Shown here one piece after another: positions 15,409 through 21,445 of a stretch of DNA of 21,445 bases; the first letter of the stretch is position 1; every line of letters starts with the position of its first letter. This DNA comes from Thermohalobaculum sp038528605. Its GTDB lineage: Bacteria; Pseudomonadota; Alphaproteobacteria; Rhodobacterales; Rhodobacteraceae. Both the position numbers and the translations under genes were made by a program. The notes beneath the pieces are model-generated. The model searched no databases. It worked only from the letters and a program-made list of their open reading frames with translations, and was not told the origin of the DNA. The DNA is taken from NCBI GenBank assembly GCA_038528605.1, contig JBCBEP010000059.1:1-21445 (forward strand), read 5' to 3'.

Positions 15409-15993
15409 TCAGTCGGAGAACGGCACCTCGACGCTGCCGAGGAGGTCCACGGTCCCGTCCTGCCCGACGCGCACCACCTGGATTTCACCGGAGATCGGGC
15501 GGTCTCCGGTCAAGGCCTCCGCATTCACGTTGTGCGTCACAAGGAAGGCCGTCTCGCCCGGCGGCAGATCGGCAAGCGCGGCCTGCGTCTCCTCCGTCTG
15601 CGCCGTACCGCGCCAGCGCTGCACGATGAAAGAGTTTAGCATCGAGCGCTTCTCCACGGGGCCCAGCCCCATCAGTTCTGCAGTCTCGAGACAGCGGCAG
15701 TAGGCGCTTGACCAGAGATGATCGACCCGCACACCCGCCGCTCGCACCATCCGCCCGGCAACACCCGCCTGCGCGCGCCCGGTATCGTCCAGGTTGCGCT
15801 GCGTGGCACAGTCCCGGAGATCGAAGTTCTCGGGGTCCGTCCGCCCCGGCGCGAGGGCATGGCGCATGATCGCATGGGTCCGCGGTTCTGCGAGGCGCTT
15901 CAGGATGTCTGCCTCCGCTCGCGCGGGAAGCGGCTCGATGGAAAGGGTGAAGATCGCCAGAAGCAGGGCAAGCAGGCGCGGATAAAGGGGCAT
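15409..15993 (-). CDS. Secreted histidine phosphatase family protein
   Basis: A 194-residue protein with a Sec signal peptide (MPLYPRLLALLLAIFTLSIE, cleavage likely after ARA at residue 26). It then shows a histidine-phosphatase core: MRHALAPG (43-50, catalytic His45, with Ala where RHG has Gly), WSSAYCRCLETAELMG near 94-109, and VTHNVNAEALTG (152-163, second His154). Periplasmic relatives with RHA and a short sequence are common in marine alphaproteobacteria and are often annotated only as histidine phosphatases; the substrate is unknown. I chose the ATG at 15991-15993 because it gives a clean signal peptide and has GGAG about 8 bases upstream; a longer frame upstream lacks support. It is divergent from typA and convergent with the CorA-like gene. 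Confidence 0.85.
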   Translation of the reverse strand: MPLYPRLLALLLAIFTLSIEPLPARAEADILKRLAEPRTHAIMRHALAPGRTDPENFDLRDCATQRNLDDTGRAQAGVAGRMVRAAGVRVDHLWSSAYCRCLETAELMGLGPVEKRSMLNSFIVQRWRGTAQTEETQAALADLPPGETAFLVTHNVNAEALTGDRPISGEIQVVRVGQDGTVDLLGSVEVPFSD

Positions 15994-16016
15994 GCGGCGG
16001 CTCCAGAGTGTGACAG

Positions 16017-16037
16017 TCGCACGAGCGACGCGTGCGA
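16017..16037. promoter_or_regulatory. Inverted repeat TCGCACG-N7-CGTGCGA between the histidine phosphatase gene and typA
   Basis: Perfect 7-base half-sites (16017-16023 and 16031-16037) in the 168-base divergent control region, 24 bases upstream of the phosphatase start codon. It could be an operator or a 5'-UTR hairpin of the phosphatase mRNA. No confident -10/-35 pair was found for either gene. Confidence 0.35.
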
Positions 16038-16161
16038 TCCTCGCCCCAGCAAGCGGTATTGTCATCCCCGTTGGCCCTTCATCGGCACCATGAGCTTGCC
16101 GAGACCCTCCTCTTGCGCCATGTGACGCGCGATATTCGCATCCGCACAAAGGCTGGGCCCC

Positions 16162-17979
16162 ATGGAGCTTCGCAACATCGCCATCATCGCGCACGTCGAT
16201 CATGGCAAGACCACGCTGGTGGACGAGCTCCTGAAGCAGTCCGGCGCCTTCCGCGAGAACCAGGCGGTGGCCGAGCGCGCGATGGACAGCAACGACCTGG
16301 AGCGCGAGCGCGGGATCACGATCCTCGCGAAATGCACCTCGGTCGAGTGGCAGAACACGCGCATCAACATCGTCGACACGCCCGGCCACGCCGATTTCGG
16401 TGGCGAGGTGGAGCGCATCCTCAGCATGGTGGACGGCGTGGTGCTACTGGTCGACGCCGCCGAAGGCCCGATGCCGCAGACGAAATTCGTCACCTCCAAG
16501 GCGCTCGCCCTGGGCCTCCGCCCCATCGTGGTGCTCAACAAGGTCGACAAGCCGGATGCCGAGCCCGACCGCGCGCATGACGAATGCTTCGACCTATTCG
16601 CCTCGCTCGATGCGTCGGAAGAGCAGCTCGACTTCCCGATGCTCTACGCCTCGGGCCGCAACGGCTGGGCGGCTGAGACGCTCGATGCACCGCGCGAGAG
16701 CCTCGCGCCCCTCTTTGATCTCGTCGTCCGCCACGTGCCCGAGCCGCGCCAGGTCGCGGCACGGTCCGAGCCCTTCACGATGCTGGCGACCACGCTCGAG
16801 GCCGACCCGTTCCTCGGCCGTCTCCTGACAGGCCGCATCGAAAAGGGCACCGTGAAGGCCGGTATGAGCGTGAAGGGCCTGTCGCGGGACGGCAGCGAGA
16901 TCGAGCGGTTCCGCATCTCGAAGGTCCTCGCCTTCCGCGGCCTCGGCCGCCAGCCGGTGGAGGAAGCGGGCGCGGGCGACATCGTGGCGCTTGCCGGCAT
17001 GGCGAAGACCACGGTGGCCGACACGATCTGCGATCCCGCTGTCACGGAGGCCATCCCCGCGCAGCCGATCGACCCGCCGACCATCTCCGTCACCTTCGGC
17101 ATCAACGACAGCCCGCTCGCCGGGCGGGACGGCTCGAAGGTGCAGTCGCGCGTGATCCGCGACCGGCTGATGAAGGAAGCCGAGACCAACGTCGCCATCC
17201 GGGTGACCGACACGCCCGGCGGCGAGGCCTTCGATGTCGCCGGCCGGGGCGAGCTTCAGATGGGCGTGCTGATCGAGAACATGCGGCGCGAGGGCTACGA
17301 GCTCTCCATCTCCCGCCCCCGCGTGATCTTCCGCGAGGAGGACGGCCAGCGGCTGGAGCCTGTCGAGGAAGTCACCATCGATGTGGACGAGGAGTACTCG
17401 GGCACCGTTGTCGAGAAACTGGCGCTGCGCAAAGGCGAACTTGCCGAGATGCGCGCCACCGGCTCAGGCAAGACGCGCATCATCGCCCATGTGCCGAGCC
17501 GCGGGCTGATCGGCTACCATGGCGAGTTCCTGACGGACACGCGCGGTACCGGCGTCATGAACCGCGTGTTCCACGAATGGGCGGCCTGGAAAGGCCCCAT
17601 CCCCGGTCGCCGCGCGGGGGTGCTGATCTCGATGGAGACCGGCGACAGCGTCGCCTACGCGCTCTTCAACCTCGAGGACCGGGGCAAGATGTTCATCGGC
17701 TCGGGCGAGAAGGTCTACGAGGGCATGATCATCGGCGAGCACAGCCGCGACAACGACCTCGAGGTGAACCCGCTCAAGGGCAAGCAGCTCACCAATGTCC
17801 GCGCCGCGGGCAAGGACGATGCGGTGAAACTCACCACGCCGACGCGCCTCACCCTGGAGCAGGCCATCGCGTATATCGACGACGACGAACTGGTCGAAGT
17901 CACGCCCGGCTCCATCCGCCTCCGTAAGCGCTTCCTCGACCCGCATGAGCGCAAGCGCGCCGCCCGAGCGGCGAGCTGA
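16162..17979 (+). CDS. typA: Translational GTPase TypA/BipA
   Basis: A 605-residue ribosome-associated GTPase involved in ribosome assembly and in stress and cold adaptation. G1 is AHVDHGKTT (10-18), G2 is RERGITI (48-54), G3 is DTPGHADFGGEVER (72-85) and G4 is NKVD (126-129). Domain II follows (LGRLLTGRIEKGTVKAGM), then the EF-G-like domains III and V, and the BipA-specific C-terminal domain (for example GEKVYEGMIIGEH, LTNVRAAGKDDA, and PGSIRLRKRFLDPHERKR near the end). The length equals that of E. coli BipA within a few residues. The ribosome binding site is weak (AAAGG about 10 bases upstream), but homology begins at residue 1. It is a single-gene unit, and no strong terminator was seen after it. 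Confidence 0.97.
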   Translation: MELRNIAIIAHVDHGKTTLVDELLKQSGAFRENQAVAERAMDSNDLERERGITILAKCTSVEWQNTRINIVDTPGHADFGGEVERILSMVDGVVLLVDAAEGPMPQTKFVTSKALALGLRPIVVLNKVDKPDAEPDRAHDECFDLFASLDASEEQLDFPMLYASGRNGWAAETLDAPRESLAPLFDLVVRHVPEPRQVAARSEPFTMLATTLEADPFLGRLLTGRIEKGTVKAGMSVKGLSRDGSEIERFRISKVLAFRGLGRQPVEEAGAGDIVALAGMAKTTVADTICDPAVTEAIPAQPIDPPTISVTFGINDSPLAGRDGSKVQSRVIRDRLMKEAETNVAIRVTDTPGGEAFDVAGRGELQMGVLIENMRREGYELSISRPRVIFREEDGQRLEPVEEVTIDVDEEYSGTVVEKLALRKGELAEMRATGSGKTRIIAHVPSRGLIGYHGEFLTDTRGTGVMNRVFHEWAAWKGPIPGRRAGVLISMETGDSVAYALFNLEDRGKMFIGSGEKVYEGMIIGEHSRDNDLEVNPLKGKQLTNVRAAGKDDAVKLTTPTRLTLEQAIAYIDDDELVEVTPGSIRLRKRFLDPHERKRAARAAS

Positions 17980-18050
17980 CCGCAACAAACCTACGATTGC
18001 GGCGCAAGCGGCGCATCAATTCGCAGTGAGGCCCGGGCTTACCTGATCCT

Positions 18051-18067
18051 CGCGCAATAATTTGCGC
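18051..18067. promoter_or_regulatory. Inverted repeat GCGCAA-N5-TTGCGC upstream of the winged-helix/TPR regulator promoter
   Basis: Perfect 6-base half-sites with a TAATT spacer, ending 4 bases before the predicted -35 element at 18072. The position suits autoregulation or control by another dimer. It has no long stem or T run, so it is not a good terminator for typA. Confidence 0.4.
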
Positions 18068-18071
18068 AGTT

Positions 18072-18101
18072 TTGACGCTGTGACCGCCCTTTGTGTATTA
18101 A
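18072..18101 (+). promoter_or_regulatory. Sigma-70-type promoter for the winged-helix/TPR regulator
   Basis: TTGACG (18072-18077) and TATTAA (18096-18101) are separated by 18 bases. Both are close to consensus (TTGACA, TATAAT). Transcription would start near 18108, leaving a leader of about 25 bases before the ATG at 18133. This is the clearest promoter in the window. Confidence 0.6.
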
Positions 18102-18132
18102 CCCATCGCGTCTTGTGAAGTAGCGATGCGCC

Positions 18133-19422
18133 ATGATCACGAACGCACATACACCCCGCGCTAACGGGTCAGAGCGCAGTCGTGGCCCGGCCGAGGCGAC
18201 CATCGCGAGGCCCTGCTGCGCCGCCGGAATGCCGGCCTTCGCCGTCGACGGGTGGCGCGTGGATCCGCGCGCCCGCTCCCTCAGCCGCGGTGAGGCGAGC
18301 TGCCGCTTAAGCCCGCGCGCGCTCACGCTCCTCACCACGCTCGCCGAACACGCGGGCGAGGCGCTCGACCGTGACACGCTGATGGACGCCATCTGGCCGA
18401 ACACCATCGTGAGCGACGAAAGCCTGACCCAGGCGGTGAAGGAGCTTCGCCGCGCCTTCGGCAGCGAGGGCCGGCGCATTGTCGAAACCATTCCGCGTTT
18501 CGGCTACAGGCTCAACGGCGCCGTTCTGCACGACGGCATGCCGGCGCAGCACACAAGCGACGCCTTCGACGTCGACGCCTACCACCTCTGCCTCGACGGC
18601 CACGCAGCGCTCAGCCGCGGCGGCCGCGACGCGGTCAGCCGGTTCCAGTGTCTCACCGGGCAGGCCGCCCGGCGCGCGCCCGACTTTGCCTTCGCCCGTG
18701 CCGCCCACGCCATCGCGATCGGCTGCGGCTGGCTCTACCAGCGCGACACGGCCGAAAGCGCGGAGGCGGCCGTGTCCGAGGCGGAGGCTGCCCTGCTGCT
18801 GAAGCCGGATCTCGGGATCGCGCATACGGCAAAGGCCTTCGCGCTCGGCGCCGCAGGCCGGCCGGCGGAGGCCGTGCAAGCGCTCGAGACCGCGCTGCAT
18901 TACGGGCGCAACGATGCGGAAGCGCTGTTCATCGCCGCCCGGCTTCTGTTCGTACTGGGCCGCTACCGCGCCGCCGCCACCCTTGCCGAACGCGCCGCCA
19001 CGCTCAGCCCCACCGAGTTCTGGCCGCTGCATTTCGGCGTCCGCGCCGCTGCGGTGTTCGACCCGGCGCGGAGCCGCCGTAACGCCGCCGCCTGCCTCAA
19101 CCGCGTCGAGGCGACGCTTCGTATCGAGCCTGACCATGCGCGGGCCCGGAACCTCCTCGGCCCGCTCCTCGCCACGCTGGGGCGCGGCGGCGAAGCGGTC
19201 GAGGCCATCGCGAACCAGCCCGATACGGAGACCACGCTGCAGATCTACGATGCCATCGCCCTCGCCATGGTGGGCGAGCGCGGCCGCAGCATCAGCACCC
19301 TCAAGGGCCTCGCCGAACGCGGCTGGCGGCATGGAGACTGGCTGGAAGCGGAGCCCGCCTTCGCCGCGCTGGCGGAGGACGGCGGCTACCGCCGCACGCT
19401 CGCGGCCATCAATCACGGCTGA
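18133..19422 (+). CDS. OmpR/PhoB-type winged-helix regulator with TPR-like C-terminal region
   Basis: A 429-residue soluble regulator. Residues about 35-128 form an OmpR/CadC-type DNA-binding domain (LSPRALTLLTTLAEHAGEAL, then IWPNTIVSDESLTQAVKELR, and IVETIPRFGYRL). The remainder, from about residue 140, is an alpha-helical, Ala-rich region with TPR-like repeats (for example PDLGIAHTAKAFALGAAGR, NDAEALFIAARLLFVLGRY, PDHARARNLLGPLLATLGR). No receiver domain and no transmembrane segment is seen, unlike OmpR or CadC. The TPR part probably senses a partner protein or mediates multimerisation, which is inferred. Met1 at 18133 lies 25 bases after the predicted transcription start but has a weak ribosome binding site; Met33 (18229), directly before the DNA-binding domain, is an alternative. 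The target genes are unknown. Its stop codon lies in a hairpin shared with the convergent Rieske gene. Confidence 0.85.
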   Translation: MITNAHTPRANGSERSRGPAEATIARPCCAAGMPAFAVDGWRVDPRARSLSRGEASCRLSPRALTLLTTLAEHAGEALDRDTLMDAIWPNTIVSDESLTQAVKELRRAFGSEGRRIVETIPRFGYRLNGAVLHDGMPAQHTSDAFDVDAYHLCLDGHAALSRGGRDAVSRFQCLTGQAARRAPDFAFARAAHAIAIGCGWLYQRDTAESAEAAVSEAEAALLLKPDLGIAHTAKAFALGAAGRPAEAVQALETALHYGRNDAEALFIAARLLFVLGRYRAAATLAERAATLSPTEFWPLHFGVRAAAVFDPARSRRNAAACLNRVEATLRIEPDHARARNLLGPLLATLGRGGEAVEAIANQPDTETTLQIYDAIALAMVGERGRSISTLKGLAERGWRHGDWLEAEPAFAALAEDGGYRRTLAAINHG

Positions 19423-19436
19423 CGCGGGTCAGCCGT
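19415..19436. terminator. Inverted repeat ACGGCTGA-N6-TCAGCCGT holding both convergent stop codons
   Basis: Perfect 8-base half-sites (19415-19422 and 19429-19436) span the whole gap between two convergent genes. The TGA of the plus-strand regulator and the TCA (TGA on the minus strand) of the Rieske gene are inside the stem. The position suggests a shared bidirectional end, but there is no T run on either side, so intrinsic termination is doubtful. Confidence 0.4.
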
Positions 19437-20529
19437 CCGCGCCCTCGCGCATCCAGGCCTGCAAGGTCCGGATCGAGTGTTCGGAGTTCAGCCCGCATTC
19501 CGGGTCCAGCACCAGCGGGCCCGGCACATAGCCGCGGCTCCGCAGCCCGCGCTGGACGCTCTCCACGAGGTGGATGTCCTCCTCCACCGTCGTTGCCCGG
19601 TCCTGCACCGCCAGGCGCCTTACCGTCTCGCTGTCCTCCCCCCGCGGGGTGTACCAGCCGCGCCAGACCGTGACCGCATCCGGCCCCGCCGGCCGCCAGA
19701 GATAGGTGTTGAGCACATTCCCCGGATAGACCTGGAACGAGAACATCGGCCACAGGAAGAAGCTTCTGTAGTCCAGCGCGTTAGGGACGCTCTCATCGAT
19801 CTCGTAGGTCAGGCTCTCGATGCCCGTACACACCGTTCGGTGCCGCAGGCAGTGGCCCGAGGGCTGAATGTCGTAGCTCGTCGGGTCGATCACGCCTGAG
19901 GCGAAGGTGGGGTGGTTGAGGGTGCAGTGATAGCACTCTGAATAGTTCTCGACAGAGACCTTCCAATTGCACTGCTCCGGGATCTCCAGCCACTCGAGCG
20001 GCGCCAGCTCGTCAATGTTGGGCACCATCTCCGCCAGTTCGTCCCGCACGCCCGGGAACCAGTCCTCCATCGGCGCGGCATCAGGGTCGAGGTTCACGAA
20101 GACGAAGCCGTGCAGATCCTCCGTCCGCACTTCCGTGAGGCAGATCGACGAGCGGTCGAAGCCCGGCACCACCTTGGTGTTCGGTGCCGCCCGCAGCTCC
20201 CCTGTCAGCTCATAGGTCCACGCATGGTAGGGGCAGACCACCACGCGCGTGGTCCCTGTGCCGCTCACCAGCTGATGCGCCCGGTGCTGGCAGACATTGT
20301 AGAAGGTGCGCAGCACCCCGTCCCGCCCGCGAATGCAGAAGAGGCTCTCCCCGGCGATCTCGAAGGTCACGTAATCACCCGGGTTCGGCACCTGGCTCGC
20401 ATGGCAGCCATACTGCCAGGTGCGGCCCATCAGCCCCTGCCGCTCGCGCTCATACACGCCGGGATCGGTGTAGTAGCGCGCCTCTAGCGAACGGATGGGG
20501 AGACTGTCGGTTGCGGCGGTGTCGGGCAT
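19429..20529 (-). CDS. Rieske non-haem iron oxygenase alpha subunit, betaine/carnitine demethylase type
   Basis: A 366-residue ring-hydroxylating-type oxygenase. The Rieske cluster ligands are C80-x-H82 (CQHRAH) and C99-x2-H102 (CPYHAW). The mononuclear iron site is in ENYSECYHCTLNHP: His201 and His206, with Glu198 as the bridging residue and Asp318 (in EEDIH) as third ligand. The ECYHC pattern and the Glu bridge resemble CntA (carnitine), GbcA (glycine betaine) and stachydrine demethylases more than aromatic dioxygenases, so a quaternary amine is the likeliest substrate; this is inferred. It starts with a strong GGGAGG 6 bases before the ATG at 20529, directly after the upstream RpiR stop codon (12-base gap), so the two form an operon. 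A reductase partner is not in the window. Confidence 0.88.
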   Translation of the reverse strand: MPDTAATDSLPIRSLEARYYTDPGVYERERQGLMGRTWQYGCHASQVPNPGDYVTFEIAGESLFCIRGRDGVLRTFYNVCQHRAHQLVSGTGTTRVVVCPYHAWTYELTGELRAAPNTKVVPGFDRSSICLTEVRTEDLHGFVFVNLDPDAAPMEDWFPGVRDELAEMVPNIDELAPLEWLEIPEQCNWKVSVENYSECYHCTLNHPTFASGVIDPTSYDIQPSGHCLRHRTVCTGIESLTYEIDESVPNALDYRSFFLWPMFSFQVYPGNVLNTYLWRPAGPDAVTVWRGWYTPRGEDSETVRRLAVQDRATTVEEDIHLVESVQRGLRSRGYVPGPLVLDPECGLNSEHSIRTLQAWMREGADG

Positions 20530-20541
20530 GGCGCGCCTCCC

Positions 20542-21432
20542 TCAGCTGTCCTGGACGTAGATGCCGAGCGCCTCGCGCCGCTCGTGAAAGCTCTCGATGC
20601 TGGCCACGGCGCGGGAGCCTGCGCGCGCCACGAGGAAGCCGAGCAGCACCTCGAAGAAGGCGGCGAGCGCGACCGTGGAGTGGAAGAACTGCGGCGTATC
20701 GGTCCCGATCACGAAGCGATGCTCCGCGGCGTCCATGATCGGCGCCGCCGGGCTGTCGGAGACCGCGAGCACGTGCATGCCCTTCTCCGCCGCCACTTCC
20801 ACAGCCTCCAGCACTTCGCGGCGATAGGGCCGGAACGTCATGGCAATCAGCATGTCCCGCTCATCCGCCCGCGCCAGGCCGTCCACCGGCAGCGTGCCGC
20901 CATGGGGCAGCGCGATGATCCCATCCATCGCCATGCCGGCGAGATAGGCGAAGTTGTGCGCCACCGGATAGTTCATGCCAACGCCCAGAACGAATGTTTG
21001 GCGCGCACGAAGGATCGACTCTACCGCGCGCTCGATATCGGCCGGGTCGGTGTCGCCGTAGAACCGCTCTACGTTCCGCATGGCGTTCTCGGCGCTCTCG
21101 GCGAACAACTGTCCCAACCGTCCCTTGCGGCTGAGGGACTGCAGCCAGCGCGCCCGGTCCTGATAGGTCTCCTCCTCCTTGAGAAGCCCCGCCCGGAACA
21201 CGTCCCGAAACGCCTCGTAGCCAGACATATCGAGATAATTTGCCAGCCTTACCAATGTGTTGGGCTTGACACCGGCGCGCTCCGCCAGCCCGCGCACGGA
21301 TGAAACGCCCACTTCCCGCGGGTTCTCCAGCACAAAGCCCGCAGCCTTCCGCAGCTCCGGCGAAAGCTCCCCCAGCGCAGCCTGCAGCCGGGCCACGAGC
21401 TCCTCCGAACCGATTTTCAGATCACCATCCAT
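20542..21432 (-). CDS. MurR/RpiR-family transcriptional regulator with SIS domain
   Basis: A 296-residue regulator. Residues about 10-85 are the RpiR-type N-terminal helix-turn-helix (LSPELRKAAGFVLENPREVG, VRGLAERAGVKPNTLVRLAN, MSGYEAFRDVFRAGL). Residues about 135-265 are a SIS domain (TFVLGVGMNYPVAHNFAYLA, then GGTLPVDGLARADERDMLIA and MHVLAVSDSPAAPIMDAAEH), which normally binds phosphosugars or related ligands. The start ATG at 21432 has AAGG 5 bases upstream and leaves 13 bases of window beyond it, so its promoter is outside. It is the first visible gene of an operon with the Rieske oxygenase and probably senses a pathway compound; which one is unknown. Confidence 0.93.
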   Translation of the reverse strand: MDGDLKIGSEELVARLQAALGELSPELRKAAGFVLENPREVGVSSVRGLAERAGVKPNTLVRLANYLDMSGYEAFRDVFRAGLLKEEETYQDRARWLQSLSRKGRLGQLFAESAENAMRNVERFYGDTDPADIERAVESILRARQTFVLGVGMNYPVAHNFAYLAGMAMDGIIALPHGGTLPVDGLARADERDMLIAMTFRPYRREVLEAVEVAAEKGMHVLAVSDSPAAPIMDAAEHRFVIGTDTPQFFHSTVALAAFFEVLLGFLVARAGSRAVASIESFHERREALGIYVQDS

Positions 21433-21445
21433 GTTGACCTTGGTA

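Noticed and set aside
16045..16080. TTGTCA as the -35 element of typA
   Set aside because: At 16-18 bases downstream there is only ATCGGCA-like sequence, which is not an acceptable -10 element.
18001..18030. GCGGCGCA direct repeats after typA considered as a terminator
   Set aside because: The repeats are direct, not inverted, and cannot form a stem.
18307..19416. Open frame of 369 codons on the minus strand, opposite the winged-helix/TPR regulator
   Set aside because: It is antisense to a gene with a clear DNA-binding domain, promoter and correct start; its own sequence shows no domain.
1..21445. Defence island, CRISPR, prophage or mobile element
   Set aside because: No repeat arrays, transposase, integrase, recombinase or restriction-type domains were seen in any supported gene. 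Gene content and codon style are uniform across the window.

Overview
The window is high-GC, densely packed bacterial DNA. Its gene content and protein sequences suggest an alphaproteobacterium of the Rhodobacteraceae (roseobacter) type, probably marine. The signs are a DUF1127 protein divergent from a LysR regulator, a DUF4214 tail on a very acidic giant phosphatase-like protein, an RpiR regulator paired with a Rieske oxygenase, and a polyamine-type ABC transporter. This placement is inferred from protein style; there is no rRNA or other marker. I see no tRNA, rRNA, CRISPR array, insertion sequence or prophage.

Layout. (1) 1-1412, minus strand: the end of a spermidine/putrescine-type ABC uptake operon, ATPase first, then a periplasmic binding protein cut by the window edge. 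(2) 1656-1922, minus: a small single-pass membrane protein with a terminator-like hairpin after it. (3) 2213-6337, minus: a 1374-residue acidic, cysteine-free protein combining a 5'-nucleotidase-like metallophosphatase (with two EF-hand loops inserted), a 5'-nucleotidase C-terminal domain, a choice-of-anchor I beta-propeller-like region and a DUF4214 tail. It has hairpins on both sides and a dyad-rich leader. (4) 6600-7394, minus: a Bax inhibitor-1/YccA-family membrane protein. (5) 7583-12147: the conserved tesA / ybbA-ybbP arrangement, in which an FtsX-type permease and its LolD-like ATPase (minus, ATGA overlap) lie head-to-head with a tesA-type esterase, which is followed by thpR (plus, ATGA overlap). 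(6) 12131-14333: a DUF1127 protein, a divergent LysR regulator and a convergent quinone-oxidoreductase-type dehydrogenase. (7) 14469-17979: a CorA/ZntB-like transporter, a convergent secreted histidine phosphatase, and divergent typA/bipA. (8) 18133-19422: a soluble OmpR-type winged-helix regulator with a TPR-like C-terminal region, preceded by a good promoter and a dyad. (9) 19429-21432, minus: an RpiR/SIS regulator and a Rieske oxygenase of the betaine/carnitine-demethylase type in a tight operon.

Most genes are housekeeping or common accessory functions, and I do not see a clear new defence or biosynthetic system. The least ordinary items are the giant EF-hand metallophosphatase with its modified metal-ligand motifs and its regulatory leader, the RpiR-Rieske pair of unknown substrate, the TPR-fused regulator with its operator-like dyad, and the zero-gap head-to-head start of tesA and the ATPase gene. 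Convergent genes here end within a few bases of each other, and at two junctions both stop codons sit inside an inverted repeat.
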